This document shows positions 27,427 to 36,558 of a DNA stretch of 47,735 bases, piece by piece (within the stretch, counting starts at the first letter, position 1; every line of letters begins with the position of its first letter). The notes beneath the pieces were generated by a model. It was given only the letters and a program-made list of their open reading frames with translations. It made no database searches and was not told where the DNA came from. The position numbers were made by a program, and so were the translations under genes. The stretch is from positions 1 to 47,735 of the forward strand of contig DATIZR010000048.1 of the NCBI GenBank assembly GCA_035516965.1, read 5' to 3'. The stretch is from Nitrospirota bacterium (GTDB lineage: Bacteria; Nitrospirota; UBA9217).

Positions 27427-28659
27427 TTAATACAAGAGCAGACCCATGGCTCCCGCTGCGGGGATGATCCAGGCGGTCTCTACCTTAAAACGAAGGAGAG
27501 CGACGAGAGACAGACAGAAGATCAGGATCGTTACCCTGTTCATGGGCGCCGTGCGGGCTACCGTGACCGCTGCAGCCGCGATCATGCCGATGACGGCAGA
27601 CCGTATGCCGCGCAACGAGGCTTTGATCATATCCGAGCGCTTGACCCTGTCCATGAACCGGGTGCAGAGCAGCATGACAATGGCCGGGGGTGTGAAGATA
27701 CCAAGCGTTGCCGCAGCAGCGCCGCCCAGACCGGACACCTTGTATCCGATGAAGGCCGCACTGATCAAGATAGGGCCCGGCGTCACCTGCCCCATCGCGA
27801 TGGCATCAACGAACTCCTGGCGGGTTACCCATCCATAACCATCCACCACGATGCGCTGGATCAGGGGAATGAACACGTAACCGCCGCCGAAGAGCAGGAT
27901 GCTCATGGCTCCGAAGACTATCAGCAGCTTCGCGGCCGCGGGCAGAACCACAACAGAGGCGGCAGAGAGCGGGGCGGCCCATGCGTCTAACCGCGTACCC
28001 GCTCCGGGGTCGGTCGCTTTCGTTTTGTTGATCGGCCTACGGGCATCCCCTTGTCCCGCTCCTCCCCGGGGCAGGTGAAACAGCAGCCATCCCGTGAAAC
28101 CGCTTGTCACGATGATGCCGACCGTAATCAGGAAACCACCCACGCCGAGCAAAAGACCGGCTGCAGCCAGGGCAATGACCGACTCGGTCGTTCCCTTGAT
28201 CGCCTTTGTCGCCATGTTACCTGCTGTCACGAAAATAACGGCGGTAACGGCGGGGATAAAACCCTGGAACGCTTTGTTGACGGCCGGCATATGACCGAAC
28301 GTGAAATAAGCATAACTGAGGGCAAGGACAAGCAGAAATGCAGGAAGGATTACCGCCCCTGCGCTCACGAGTGCGCCGGTGGCTCCGCGAGCCCGGTAGC
28401 CCACATAGGCCACAACATTCACCGCAACAGGGCCGGGCAGGACCGAGGCCAGTGAAACGCCATCCAGCATATCCTCGTGGGTGATCATTTTTTTTCGCTC
28501 GACTGCATAGTTCTGCACTACGGATATGAGCGCCATGAATCCACCGAAAGCAGTAAGCCCGATCTTGATAAATGTGAAGAACAGTGAGCACAGCGATGCT
28601 TCACTGGTGCTGCCAGAGCAGACGCGAGTCATGACCTTGTTGTCACGAGGTTCATCCAA
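27427..28659 (-). CDS. CHR-family (chromate/sulfate) transporter, two-domain (copy 1)
   Basis: A 410-residue membrane protein with two homologous halves. The N-half has IKIGLTAFGGFMAL and SVLPGPVAVNVVAYVGYRARG, and the C-half LLFGGGYVFIPLIQ and QVTPGPILISAAFIGYKVSG; FGG and PGP are the CHR-family hallmarks. A charged linker (about residues 195-225) separates them. The family includes ChrA chromate pumps and SrpC-type proteins tied to sulfate limitation; chromate resistance should not be assumed here because the partner genes are a sulfotransferase and a PAPS-making enzyme. The N-half motif has one Gly fewer than copy 2. AGGA lies about 10 nt before the ATG. Confidence 0.88.
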   Translation of the reverse strand: MDEPRDNKVMTRVCSGSTSEASLCSLFFTFIKIGLTAFGGFMALISVVQNYAVERKKMITHEDMLDGVSLASVLPGPVAVNVVAYVGYRARGATGALVSAGAVILPAFLLVLALSYAYFTFGHMPAVNKAFQGFIPAVTAVIFVTAGNMATKAIKGTTESVIALAAAGLLLGVGGFLITVGIIVTSGFTGWLLFHLPRGGAGQGDARRPINKTKATDPGAGTRLDAWAAPLSAASVVVLPAAAKLLIVFGAMSILLFGGGYVFIPLIQRIVVDGYGWVTRQEFVDAIAMGQVTPGPILISAAFIGYKVSGLGGAAAATLGIFTPPAIVMLLCTRFMDRVKRSDMIKASLRGIRSAVIGMIAAAAVTVARTAPMNRVTILIFCLSLVALLRFKVETAWIIPAAGAMGLLLY

Positions 28660-29390
28660 GTTGTTTCCTGCTTTCCATATTCTTTATACTGCAGATGCGG
28701 CCAACGAATGTTCTCACAGCGCCGGATTGAACGATTACGTTGCAAATCGCGAGCCACCTGTTTACACCACGCTGAAGAGAGCTGCGTTTACGGACTTATT
28801 TGCGCCTTTCTGCAACACACGCCTCTAACGTCGACGCTGTCAATGAATGATTTTCCGATGGATGTGGCTGATGTTATGGCGTTTTTTTGAGGCGGGTTTG
28901 AAATGCTTTTTTAATTGGCTGGTCGTCTTAGCAAAAAGCACTAGTTCCGATTGTACGGTCAGGAACGAACATTGAGGGCTTATGACTGACAGGCTTTGTC
29001 CAGATTACGACTTATCCATTAATAATTTCATAATCCGGCAAGCAGCATTCTTTCGCAAGTTGTTATAAATAAAAGCATAAAAACAAGTCCGATTTTGGAC
29101 AGGAATGCTATCTGGAGTGACAATAACTGACGTAAAGGAACCAGGAATTCGTCTCAATGACTACCCTATTATTATCTTAATCAGGGTATTGGCAGAAATT
29201 AATTAAAAATGGCCATTGGTATAGATCCTGCAAACAAACGAGTAATATCAGGGAAGCTTTCTTAAGTCCAAAGTGGATCACGGCAATTACCGGGCTTAAA
29301 AAGAGTTGCTCAAATGTATCCTCGTCTCTGGAAAGCACTGTTACAGACGACTCAAGGGGGTTTATATTCTCATGCTCAGGAGGATCAATC
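28660..29390. other. Long low-G+C intergenic region between chrA copy 1 and sat-cysC
   Basis: About 730 nt between divergent genes, clearly richer in A+T than the neighbours. Short open frames on both strands lack recognisable motifs and ribosome-binding sites, and I do not call them. The region must carry promoters for both directions; a candidate for the plus strand is at 29340-29368, and TATAAA at 28688-28683 on the minus strand could serve chrA. It may contain degraded sequence, but I could not identify its origin. Confidence 0.5.
29340..29368 (+). promoter_or_regulatory. Candidate sigma70 promoter for sat-cysC
   Basis: GTTACA (29340-29345), 17-nt spacer, TATATT (29363-29368). The leader would be only about 15 nt and would just include the AGGAGG site before the ATG. 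Confidence 0.4.
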
Positions 29391-31181
29391 ATGGCCAGGA
29401 TTGAGAAATCGCCGACAGTTCACTTGATCGCTCCCTACGGCGGCAGGCTCGTTGATCTACACGCTGCTGCCGAAGAACGACTTCGACTGATTCGCAAGGC
29501 AAAAGGATTGCCGTCAATCCAGATTTCATTCCGGTCAATGTGCGACCTCCATCTGCTCGCCATGGGAGCATTCTCCCCCCTGGACCGGTTCATGGGCGAG
29601 AAGGATTATCAGTCCGTAGTGCGTGAGATGAGGCTGTCCGACGGCAGGCTTTTCCCGATCCCCATCACCCTGCCTGTGGACACGATTCAGGGACTCGAGG
29701 AAGGCAAAGGACTGGTCCTCCGAAGCCCGACAAACGAAATGCTCGCCATCATGTCGCTTGAAGAGATTTTCTCCTGGGACAGGGAGGCGGAAAATCGCAT
29801 GGTGCTCGGCACTACGGATTCACGCCATCCGCTCGTATGCGAAATGCACCAATGGGGCCGCTACTGCCTTTCAGGCCCGCTCACGGTGATCAGCATGCCC
29901 CGATACGGCGACTTCCCCGATCACCGAAGAACGCCTGCGGAAGTGCGCGGCATGCTCGAAGCCATGGGCAGGGAGAACGTGATCGCTTACCAGCCCCGCC
30001 ATCCCATGCACCGCGCCCACGAGGTGCTGACGAAATCGGCCGCCGAGGAGGTAGACGGGTCTCTGCTGATCCATCCCGTGATCGGAGCAACCGGGAACAA
30101 TGACGCTGGACACTACGCCCGGGTGCGCTGCTACAAGGAATTGATCGAGAAATATTTCGATCGAGGGAAAACCCTGTTAAACCTGCTCCCCCTTGCGATT
30201 CGCATGGCGGGGCCGAGGGCCGGCATCTGGCACGGGATCATCAACAGGAATTACGGCGCCAATTACTTCATCATCGGCCGCGACCCCCACGGCCCGGGCA
30301 GAGACTCCGCCGGCCGGGACTTTTACATCTCGCGGCAGGTGCAGGATCTGTTCCATGCCCACGAGCACGAGATCGGGGTTGGCATGATCCCCCACAAGGA
30401 AATGGTCTATCTGCCCGAAGGGAACCATTACGTTTCATCGGACCGTGCCGTGAGCAGCCCGGCGCAGTTCATCCGGGTGTCGGCCACGAACGTCATCGAG
30501 GAATCCCTGTTCCAGGGAAAACGGCTGCCAGAATGGTTCACCTGTCCGGAAGTGGCGCAGATTCTTTTCGAGGCCTATCCTCCGAAAACGCGCCAGGGCT
30601 TCTGCGTCTGGCTGACGGGCCTGCCCAGCTCGGGAAAATCAACGATCGCTGAATGCCTCACCCCCCTGCTCATGGCTGCGGGCAGGAAGGTGACGATCCT
30701 TGACGGGGACGTGGTAAGAACCCATCTCACGAAGGGGCTGGGCTTCAGCAGGGAGGACCGGGTCACGAACATCCTCAGGGTGGGATTTGTTGCCTCCGAA
30801 GTGGTCCGCCATGAGGGCGTCGCCGTCTGCGCGCTGATCAGCCCCTATGCCTCTGCCAGGGACCAGGTGCGGTCGATGGTAGGAACCGGGCGCTTCATCG
30901 AGGTCTTCGTGGACACGCCCGTGGACGTGTGCGCCGTGCGGGACGTGAAAGGCATGTACGCCATGGCGAGACAGGGCAGGATAACGGGCTTCACCGGTGT
31001 CGATGACGATTATGAACCACCGCGCTCGCCGGAGCTCTGCATCGATACCGTTTCGTCGACGCCCGTGGAGGGCGCGCAGCGGATCATGCATGAGCTGACT
31101 CATATGGGATTTCTTGCCGATGACGAGGGGAACAAACACCGCACGGGCCGGAAGGGCGCTTCCCACGAGTTGAAGGCGTAA
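29391..31181 (+). CDS. Bifunctional ATP sulfurylase/APS kinase
   Basis: A 596-residue fusion that makes PAPS from sulfate and two ATP. The sulfurylase part (1-395) has the nucleotide motif QPRHPMHRAHE (201-211), LLNLLPLAIRMAGPR and GRDPHGPGR (296-304). The third residue after Gln-x-Arg is His where most sulfurylases have Asn. The APS kinase part (from about 403) has Walker A GLPSSGKST (410-418), LDGDVVRTHLTKGLGFS, ISPYASARDQVR and GFTGVDDDYEPP, all intact. AGGAGG lies 7 nt before the ATG. It is divergent from the CHR transporter-sulfotransferase pair and supplies that enzyme's cosubstrate; fusions of this order are known, for example in Aquifex. The kinase domain suggests PAPS synthesis rather than dissimilatory sulfur oxidation. 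Confidence 0.93.
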   Translation: MARIEKSPTVHLIAPYGGRLVDLHAAAEERLRLIRKAKGLPSIQISFRSMCDLHLLAMGAFSPLDRFMGEKDYQSVVREMRLSDGRLFPIPITLPVDTIQGLEEGKGLVLRSPTNEMLAIMSLEEIFSWDREAENRMVLGTTDSRHPLVCEMHQWGRYCLSGPLTVISMPRYGDFPDHRRTPAEVRGMLEAMGRENVIAYQPRHPMHRAHEVLTKSAAEEVDGSLLIHPVIGATGNNDAGHYARVRCYKELIEKYFDRGKTLLNLLPLAIRMAGPRAGIWHGIINRNYGANYFIIGRDPHGPGRDSAGRDFYISRQVQDLFHAHEHEIGVGMIPHKEMVYLPEGNHYVSSDRAVSSPAQFIRVSATNVIEESLFQGKRLPEWFTCPEVAQILFEAYPPKTRQGFCVWLTGLPSSGKSTIAECLTPLLMAAGRKVTILDGDVVRTHLTKGLGFSREDRVTNILRVGFVASEVVRHEGVAVCALISPYASARDQVRSMVGTGRFIEVFVDTPVDVCAVRDVKGMYAMARQGRITGFTGVDDDYEPPRSPELCIDTVSSTPVEGAQRIMHELTHMGFLADDEGNKHRTGRKGASHELKA

Positions 31182-31332
31182 TCCTGCGGAGACGGCTCAA
31201 CGGAAACCGGGAGCCCGGGGATCAGCGAAGGAGCGATATAAACCCTGCGGTTGAGGACCGGGCAGACCCGCTCCTACCCCACCTTTTCATTCCCCATTAT
31301 CATTTTTAGCGGCGCATTCTTCGCGAAGCAGT

Positions 31333-33162
31333 CTACTCCACCGTTACGCTCTTCGCCAGATTTCTTGGCTGGTCCACATCGGCCCCGCGAAGCACCGCAA
31401 TGTGGTACGCGAGCAGTTGGAGCGGAATGGTCATGAGGATCGGCATGAGGAGCTGGTTCGTAATAGGAACGGAAATGGCATGAGCTACGCGCCCGGCGAC
31501 CTCAGTGTCCCCCTCGGTGGTCACCGCGATCACGATGCCGCCGCGCGCCTTCACCTCTTCGATATTGGCCTGGATCTTCTCGTAAACGCCGTTCTTTCCC
31601 GCAAGCACGACCACCGGCAGGTTCTCGTCGATCAGCGCAATGGGACCATGCTTCATTTCTCCGGCCGGATAGCCCTCGGCGTGGATATAGGAAATCTCCT
31701 TCAGCTTGAGCGCGCCTTCCAGTGCGATCGGGAAGTTCGGCCCACGGCCGAGATACAGGAAATCATTTGCCTTGAAATAGCGTTTCGCAATCTGCTCAAT
31801 GCCCTCGTTCGACTCGAGGCAGCGCTCCACCAGTGCCGGGATATGAACCAGGTCCTCGATCTTCTTCTTAAGCGCTTCCGCCGAGAGCGTTCCGCGGATG
31901 CTGGCGAAAAATAGTCCGAACAGGTACAGCGCTGTTAGCTGAGCCGTGAAAGCCTTGGTCGAGGCGACGCCGATCTCGGGGCCGGCGTGCGTATAGACCA
32001 CGCCGTCGGCCTCGCGACTCGCCGTGGACCCTACCACATTGCAGACGGCGATGACCGTCGCTCCTTTCTGTTTCGCTTCGCGCATCGCCGCGAGCGTGTC
32101 GGCGGTCTCTCCCGACTGGGTGATTGCAATGAAGAGGTTGTCCCTGGCAACGAGCGGGCAGCGGTAGCGGAATTCCGAACCGATGTCCACCTCGGTTGGC
32201 ATGCAGGCCAGCTCTTCGACCATGTATTTGCCCACCAGCGCCGCATGCCACGACGTCCCGCACGCAACGATGAATATCTTCTTTACTGCGGCCAGCCGCT
32301 CGCGCGTGAGGCCTATCTCCTCCAGGTGGATCGTTCCGGACTCCTGGGACACCCTGCCCCGGATGGTGTCCATGATGGCGCGCGGCTGTTCGTAGATCTC
32401 CTTCAGCATGAAGTGGCGGTACCCGCCCTTCTCGGCCATGACCGGGTTCCACAGGACGCGCGTTATCTCGCGAGAAAGCTCCCTGCCCGACAAGTCGGTT
32501 ATCTTCACGCCTTCATTGGACAGGATGGCCATCTCATCATCGTTCAGGAACAGCATGTCACGGGTGCGGTGCAGGACCGCCGGGATGTCCGAAGCAAGGA
32601 AAAACTCGCCCTGGCCGAGCCCGACAACGAGCGGGCTGCCCTTCCGGGCGCCGACCACGACGTCCGGGCTTCGCTCATCGATAACGGCGATCGCATAGGC
32701 GCCCCGCAGTCTGGCGGCGGCCTCCCGCACGGCCTGTTCCAGCGGGATTCTCTTCCCGGCGATGCTGTCGATAAGGTGTGCGATCACTTCCGTGTCCGTT
32801 TCGGACAGAAAGATCCTTCCCTCTGCAGAAAGCTCCATTTTGAGCTCGGTGTAGTTCTCGATGATGCCATTATGGACCACGACAACGCTGCCCGCGCGGT
32901 GGGGATGGGCGTTCTCTTCGGACGGCCTGCCGTGGGTCGCCCAGCGGACGTGCCCGACGCCGACGGTGCCGTTCAACATCTCGCCGCGCAGGAGCGTCTC
33001 GAGATTCTGCAGCTTGCCAACAGCCCTGCGGACAGCGAGCTTCCCGTTCTCAAGAACGGCGATCCCCGACGAGTCGTAGCCACGGTACTCGAGCTTCTTG
33101 AGCCCCTCGATCAGGATCGGGACCGCCGGGTCCCTGCCGATATAACCGATAATGCCGCACAT
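31333..33162 (-). CDS. glmS: Glutamine-fructose-6-phosphate aminotransferase
   Basis: A 609-residue enzyme making glucosamine-6-P from fructose-6-P and glutamine, the entry to amino-sugar and cell-wall synthesis. The N-terminal glutaminase begins [10 protein letters not shown] with the catalytic Cys right after Met1; two SIS isomerase domains follow ([45 protein letters not shown]), and the end is the usual LAKSVTVE. No glmS ribozyme-like leader is evident in the 84-nt gap to glmU. It is convergent with sat-cysC and follows glmU on the same strand. Confidence 0.97.
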   Translation of the reverse strand: MCGIIGYIGRDPAVPILIEGLKKLEYRGYDSSGIAVLENGKLAVRRAVGKLQNLETLLRGEMLNGTVGVGHVRWATHGRPSEENAHPHRAGSVVVVHNGIIENYTELKMELSAEGRIFLSETDTEVIAHLIDSIAGKRIPLEQAVREAAARLRGAYAIAVIDERSPDVVVGARKGSPLVVGLGQGEFFLASDIPAVLHRTRDMLFLNDDEMAILSNEGVKITDLSGRELSREITRVLWNPVMAEKGGYRHFMLKEIYEQPRAIMDTIRGRVSQESGTIHLEEIGLTRERLAAVKKIFIVACGTSWHAALVGKYMVEELACMPTEVDIGSEFRYRCPLVARDNLFIAITQSGETADTLAAMREAKQKGATVIAVCNVVGSTASREADGVVYTHAGPEIGVASTKAFTAQLTALYLFGLFFASIRGTLSAEALKKKIEDLVHIPALVERCLESNEGIEQIAKRYFKANDFLYLGRGPNFPIALEGALKLKEISYIHAEGYPAGEMKHGPIALIDENLPVVVLAGKNGVYEKIQANIEEVKARGGIVIAVTTEGDTEVAGRVAHAISVPITNQLLMPILMTIPLQLLAYHIAVLRGADVDQPRNLAKSVTVE

Positions 33163-33246
33163 GGATCATCATGCTCCGTTCGAAATTTCAGACGGGAACT
33201 GGCAAATTGAAAGAGAAGCTCCTTCACTCTTCACTCTGCAATGTAT

Positions 33247-34632
33247 TCAGTCCTTCTTCTGTTTCAACTTCCTTCTCCGGCTTGCAAAGCCTTCGCGGAC
33301 GGCCTGGGGGACCCTGCTGATGGCCAGGGCATCCGGAGGGACGTCTTTGGTTATCGTCGCACCCGCGGCCACGACCGCGCCTTTGCCGATCCGCACCGGC
33401 GCCACGAGCTGTGCGTCACTGCCGACGAAAACGCCGTCCTCGATCACCGTCCGGTATTTCTGGAACCCGTCGTAGTTGCAGGTGATCACCCCGGCCCCTA
33501 TGTTCACGTCACTGCCGACGGTCGCATCGCCGATATAGGAAAGGTGGTTCGCCTTGCTCCCTTTCCCGATGATCGACTTCTTGACCTCGACGAAGTTCCC
33601 GATCCGCGCGCGCTCGCTGATGACCGCTCCCGGCCGGAGGTGGGCGAAGGGGCCGACTGCCGCTTCCGACTCAATCTCGCTTTCCTCGATGATCGAGCAG
33701 TCCTTGACCGTGACCCTGTCCCCGATCACGCTGTCCGCGATGCGCGATCCGGGGTACACGGTGCAGCGCTCGCCGATCCGGCTCTTTCCCTCGATCCGGA
33801 CATTCCCGTAGAGGACCGTGTCGCGGCCAAGCACGACGTCGCTTCCGATGAACGTGCTGTCCGGGTCGACCAGCGTGACGCCCGCCAGCATCCAGGCCGT
33901 GTTCACGCGGTCCCGCAGGACGGCCTCTGCGACGCTCAGGTCCTTCCTCGTGTTCACTCCCAGAACCTCGCGCGGATCGTCGCACACGAGCGCCGAGACT
34001 CTGCGCTGCTTCCTGCGCGCCAAAGCGATGGCGTCGGGAAGGTAGTATTCTCCCTGGGCATTGTTCCGGTCAAGCCGGTCAAGCGCATCAGAGAGAAAGG
34101 ATCTATCGAAACAGTAGATGCCTGCGTTCACTTCCGTGATCTTCCGCTGGCGTGCGGTCGCGTCCTTTTCTTCGACGACCTTCATGACTCCGGATGATCC
34201 CCTCACGACCCGTCCGTACCCGTAGGGGTTTTCGACTCGCGCCGTGATGAGCGTGATCGCCGAGCGCGTTTTCACGTGGAGCTCTGCGAGATCACGGAGC
34301 GTCCCGGAGGTCAGGAGCGGCGTGTCGGCGCAAAGGATCATGACAGGTCCGTTCGCCCGGTCGATCGCTTGCCTCGCCTGCAGTACGGCGTGCCCCGTGC
34401 CGAGCTGCTCCTGCTGCAGGACGATCTCGGCGCCTTGCGCTTCGACAGCGGCGGTGACCTGTTCGGCCTGATGCCCGACGATAACGACAACCCTCTCAGG
34501 ACCGATGCCGTTCGCGGCGTTCAACGCATGCGCGACCAGGGGACGGCCGGCAAGCGGGTGAAGGGCTTTCGCAAGGCCGGACTTCATGCGGGTTCCGAGG
34601 CCGGCGGCAAGAATGAGGACGGTCGGCTTCAT
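33247..34632 (-). CDS. glmU: Bifunctional N-acetylglucosamine-1-P uridyltransferase/GlcN-1-P acetyltransferase
   Basis: A 461-residue enzyme giving UDP-GlcNAc. The N-terminal pyrophosphorylase starts with LAAGLGTRMKS, and the C-terminal half is a left-handed beta-helix of hexapeptide repeats (for example IGNFVEVKKS, IGDATVGSDVNIGAG) with the catalytic His in ANHLSYIGDA. Its start overlaps the stop of the DUF502 gene downstream only on the other side: the DUF502 stop and this ATG share ATGA, so coupling is likely. With glmS next door, three of the UDP-GlcNAc steps are covered. Confidence 0.97.
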   Translation of the reverse strand: MKPTVLILAAGLGTRMKSGLAKALHPLAGRPLVAHALNAANGIGPERVVVIVGHQAEQVTAAVEAQGAEIVLQQEQLGTGHAVLQARQAIDRANGPVMILCADTPLLTSGTLRDLAELHVKTRSAITLITARVENPYGYGRVVRGSSGVMKVVEEKDATARQRKITEVNAGIYCFDRSFLSDALDRLDRNNAQGEYYLPDAIALARRKQRRVSALVCDDPREVLGVNTRKDLSVAEAVLRDRVNTAWMLAGVTLVDPDSTFIGSDVVLGRDTVLYGNVRIEGKSRIGERCTVYPGSRIADSVIGDRVTVKDCSIIEESEIESEAAVGPFAHLRPGAVISERARIGNFVEVKKSIIGKGSKANHLSYIGDATVGSDVNIGAGVITCNYDGFQKYRTVIEDGVFVGSDAQLVAPVRIGKGAVVAAGATITKDVPPDALAISRVPQAVREGFASRRRKLKQKKD

Positions 34633-35294
34633 GATGATATCTCCGGGCGTTTTTTCAGGCCATCAGTGTCGTCCTTGGGATGGGAGCGTTTCATCTTCTG
34701 CACATCGGCGTCGCGGAGAGGTACGAGCCCGAGCGATATGATGAATCTCATTCCCTGCTCGACGGTCATATCGAGCTGGATGACCTCCGGCTCGGGAAGG
34801 ACCAGGAGAAACCCCGCTGTTGGGTTCGGCGTGGTCGGGACGAACACGGTCACGAACGTGCCGTTCAACTTCAGATGCTCGCCGGGCACTTCTCCGGTCA
34901 TGAATCCGATGCTGTAGCATCCCCTGCGCGGATACTCCACGAGAGCAACACCGTGAAAGTTCTGCTTCAGGGAAAACGTCTCCATGACCTGCTTTACCGT
35001 AAAGTAGACACCGCGCACCAGGGGGACCTTGTGCAGCAGTTCGTCGCTCAGCCGGACGATGCGGCTGCCCAGATAATTGGCGGACAGCATGCCGACCGCG
35101 ACAACGACCACGATCAGGGTGAGAATGCCCAGCCCGGGAAATTTCAAGCCGATAAGATCCCGCGGGAGGTCGCCTAGGATGCCGTCGATCACGCTGAGCA
35201 GGGCCGAAAGCACGTAGTAGGTCGCCCAGATCGGCAGCAGGACGAGCAGCCCCGTCAGGAAGTATTTTCTGAAGAAATATTTGATTTTTTTCAC
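34629..35294 (-). CDS. DUF502 family membrane protein
   Basis: A protein of 221 residues with two membrane helices (LTGLLVLLPIWATYYVL near the start and GILTLIVVVVAVGMLSANYLG) and a soluble C-terminal domain with the DUF502 patterns PLVRGVYFTVKQVMETF, GFMTGEV and VFVPTTPNPTAGFLLVLP. Function of the family is unknown. The open frame can be extended to a TTG at 35330, but that TTG lies inside a -35 element, so I chose the GTG at 35294 (giving MKKIKYFFRKYFLTG), typical for the family. There is no ribosome-binding site; the promoter would start transcription about on this GTG. The stop overlaps the glmU start (ATGA). Confidence 0.8.
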   Translation of the reverse strand: MKKIKYFFRKYFLTGLLVLLPIWATYYVLSALLSVIDGILGDLPRDLIGLKFPGLGILTLIVVVVAVGMLSANYLGSRIVRLSDELLHKVPLVRGVYFTVKQVMETFSLKQNFHGVALVEYPRRGCYSIGFMTGEVPGEHLKLNGTFVTVFVPTTPNPTAGFLLVLPEPEVIQLDMTVEQGMRFIISLGLVPLRDADVQKMKRSHPKDDTDGLKKRPEISS

Positions 35295-35301
35295 GAAATA
35301 A

Positions 35302-35330
35302 ATATTACTGGTTTTATGCTGTTGTTGCAA
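35302..35330 (-). promoter_or_regulatory. Sigma70 promoter giving a leaderless DUF502-glmU mRNA
   Basis: On the minus strand TTGCAA (35330-35325), 17-nt spacer, TAATAT (35307-35302). Seven bases then separate the -10 from the GTG at 35294, so the start of transcription should fall at or next to the start codon. Confidence 0.5.
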
Positions 35331-35396
35331 GCTTTTTTTAGGATGGACGGCGTCAACCTACTGGTCGGTGACTTCCGAAACGGCGGCACTAGGCAG

Positions 35397-35418
35397 AAAA
35401 AAAGCCTTACCGGAAGGC
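35397..35418 (-). terminator. Intrinsic terminator of the pilus-like operon
   Basis: On the minus strand GCCTT-CCGGT-AAGGC followed by seven T. The stem is only 5 bp, but the U-tract is good and it sits about 140 nt after the last pseudopilin gene. Confidence 0.6.
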
Positions 35419-35557
35419 GAAGGCCCGTGCAAGGATCGCATGCTACTCGCTTCGGAGGAAGACAATAGATTGGAAAAGTCAGGAGAATGATTTCTTTGAG
35501 GCTGCCCCCGGAAGAAGCGTTCGTCAAAAGAACGCGCACGGAGACGAACGAGACAGT

Positions 35558-35986
35558 TCACCACGTGTTGTAGGCGGTGCCGTCCGTAGCAACGAGCGGG
35601 CTGGCGCTGTGCACATCGAAGATCCCACCCTCGCTCCCCTCGGCAGGAGCAACCGTGATCCAGTCGGCAGCGTTCGTGAAGGGGTCCTTCGGCAGGCTGC
35701 GCATATAGCTCTTCGCGGGGTCCTGCGTGCTGGTCAGGTCCGCGAGCTGGTCAGGGTATTTTCCATAGTCTGCGTAGTACTGATCGATGGCCTCACGCAG
35801 GGAGAACAGGTTCTCCTTCAGCACCGCCTCCCGCGCCCTGACGATGGACTGCCTGAGGCTCGGCTGGGCAATGGTGAGGAGAATGCCCATGATCGCCATG
35901 ACGATCAGCAGCTCCATCATGGTGAACCCGCGCTGGGAGGAGATGCCGGCGGCCGGGGTCCCGGCCCTTCCGTTATTCACTGTCAC
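35558..35986 (-). CDS. Type II secretion/type IV pseudopilin, GspG-like (second)
   Basis: A prepilin of about 142 residues with cleavage site QRG|FTMMELLIVMAIMGIL: Gly-1, Phe+1, Glu+5 and a 20-residue hydrophobic helix. The soluble part is GspG-like (DQYYADYGKYPDQLADL, SLPKDPF, then DVHSASPLVATDGT, resembling the C-terminal DG-rich end of major pseudopilins). I chose the GTG at 35986, which is 17 nt after the previous gene's stop and follows GGGGGCAGAC; the open frame overlaps the previous gene further upstream but that part has no leader features. Last gene of the operon. Confidence 0.85.
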   Translation of the reverse strand: MTVNNGRAGTPAAGISSQRGFTMMELLIVMAIMGILLTIAQPSLRQSIVRAREAVLKENLFSLREAIDQYYADYGKYPDQLADLTSTQDPAKSYMRSLPKDPFTNAADWITVAPAEGSEGGIFDVHSASPLVATDGTAYNTW

Positions 35987-36002
35987 GTCTGCCCCCGGAC
36001 AA

Positions 36003-36539
36003 TCACCAGGTACTGTATTTCGTGCCATCGATTGCCACTGCCTCGCTCTTGGAATAAACGTCGAACACGTTCCCCCCGCCCCATTGGGTGGAATCGGGTT
36101 CATCCCGGTATGACCTGAGCCCCCAGTTGGCATTCTCGCCGTCCTCGGGGGGGGTCATGGGATCCTTTGGTATCCGCCTCAGGTACTTCTTCGTCTTGTC
36201 CACGGCGTTTGCCAGCCGCAGGGGCTTTGTCAGCTGTTCGAGGGATTCCGGGTAGTAATCCTGGTCCGCCTTGCAGTAGTCCGTCGACAGCTTGACCCCC
36301 TTCGTCGCGATGCAGTCGGCGCGAAATGCATCGATCGCGTTCCTGATGGTCCGCAGGTCGCTGCGCAGTTCCATTTCCCTCGTCCGCTTCACGGTCATGC
36401 GCGAGACGGGCATGACCGCAGAAGCCAGGATTCCGACGATGGCTATGACCACGATCAGTTCCACCAGCGTGATGCCCCGCTGCGCCGATGCCGTTCGAAC
36501 GGGGAATGACCTGCATATGCCCGAATCCCGATTCGTCAT
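36003..36539 (-). CDS. Type II secretion/type IV pseudopilin, GspG-like (first)
   Basis: A 178-residue prepilin with a 21- or 22-residue leader and cleavage site QRG|ITLVELIVVIAIVGIL (Glu+5 present). The soluble domain has two cysteines (CIATKGV, TDYCKADQ), likely a disulfide, and RRIPKDPMTPPEDG, then a GG-rich end close to the second pseudopilin (NVFDVYSKSEAVAIDGT against IFDVHSASPLVATDGT). The two C-termini are alike, pointing to a duplication. It follows the secretin by 19 nt. Confidence 0.87.
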   Translation of the reverse strand: MTNRDSGICRSFPVRTASAQRGITLVELIVVIAIVGILASAVMPVSRMTVKRTREMELRSDLRTIRNAIDAFRADCIATKGVKLSTDYCKADQDYYPESLEQLTKPLRLANAVDKTKKYLRRIPKDPMTPPEDGENANWGLRSYRDEPDSTQWGGGNVFDVYSKSEAVAIDGTKYSTW

Positions 36540-36558
36540 ACAGCGACTGTCGACCCCG

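Noticed and set aside
27427-28659. Chromate resistance as the function of the two CHR transporters
   Set aside because: No chrB-type regulator or other metal-resistance gene is nearby, whereas PAPS synthesis and sulfotransferase genes are; the name of the family alone does not support it.
28708-28890. Short plus-strand frame in the low-G+C gap
   Set aside because: No family similarity visible and no translation signals. I considered a transposase remnant or an integron attC-like site (TCTAACG nearby) but found no matching second arm.
29177-29392. 71-codon minus-strand frame upstream of sat-cysC
   Set aside because: It covers the sat-cysC promoter and ribosome-binding site, with no recognisable product.
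35295-35330. TTG start for the DUF502 protein
   Set aside because: This TTG forms the -35 element of a well-spaced promoter; the GTG at 35294 gives the usual family N-terminus.
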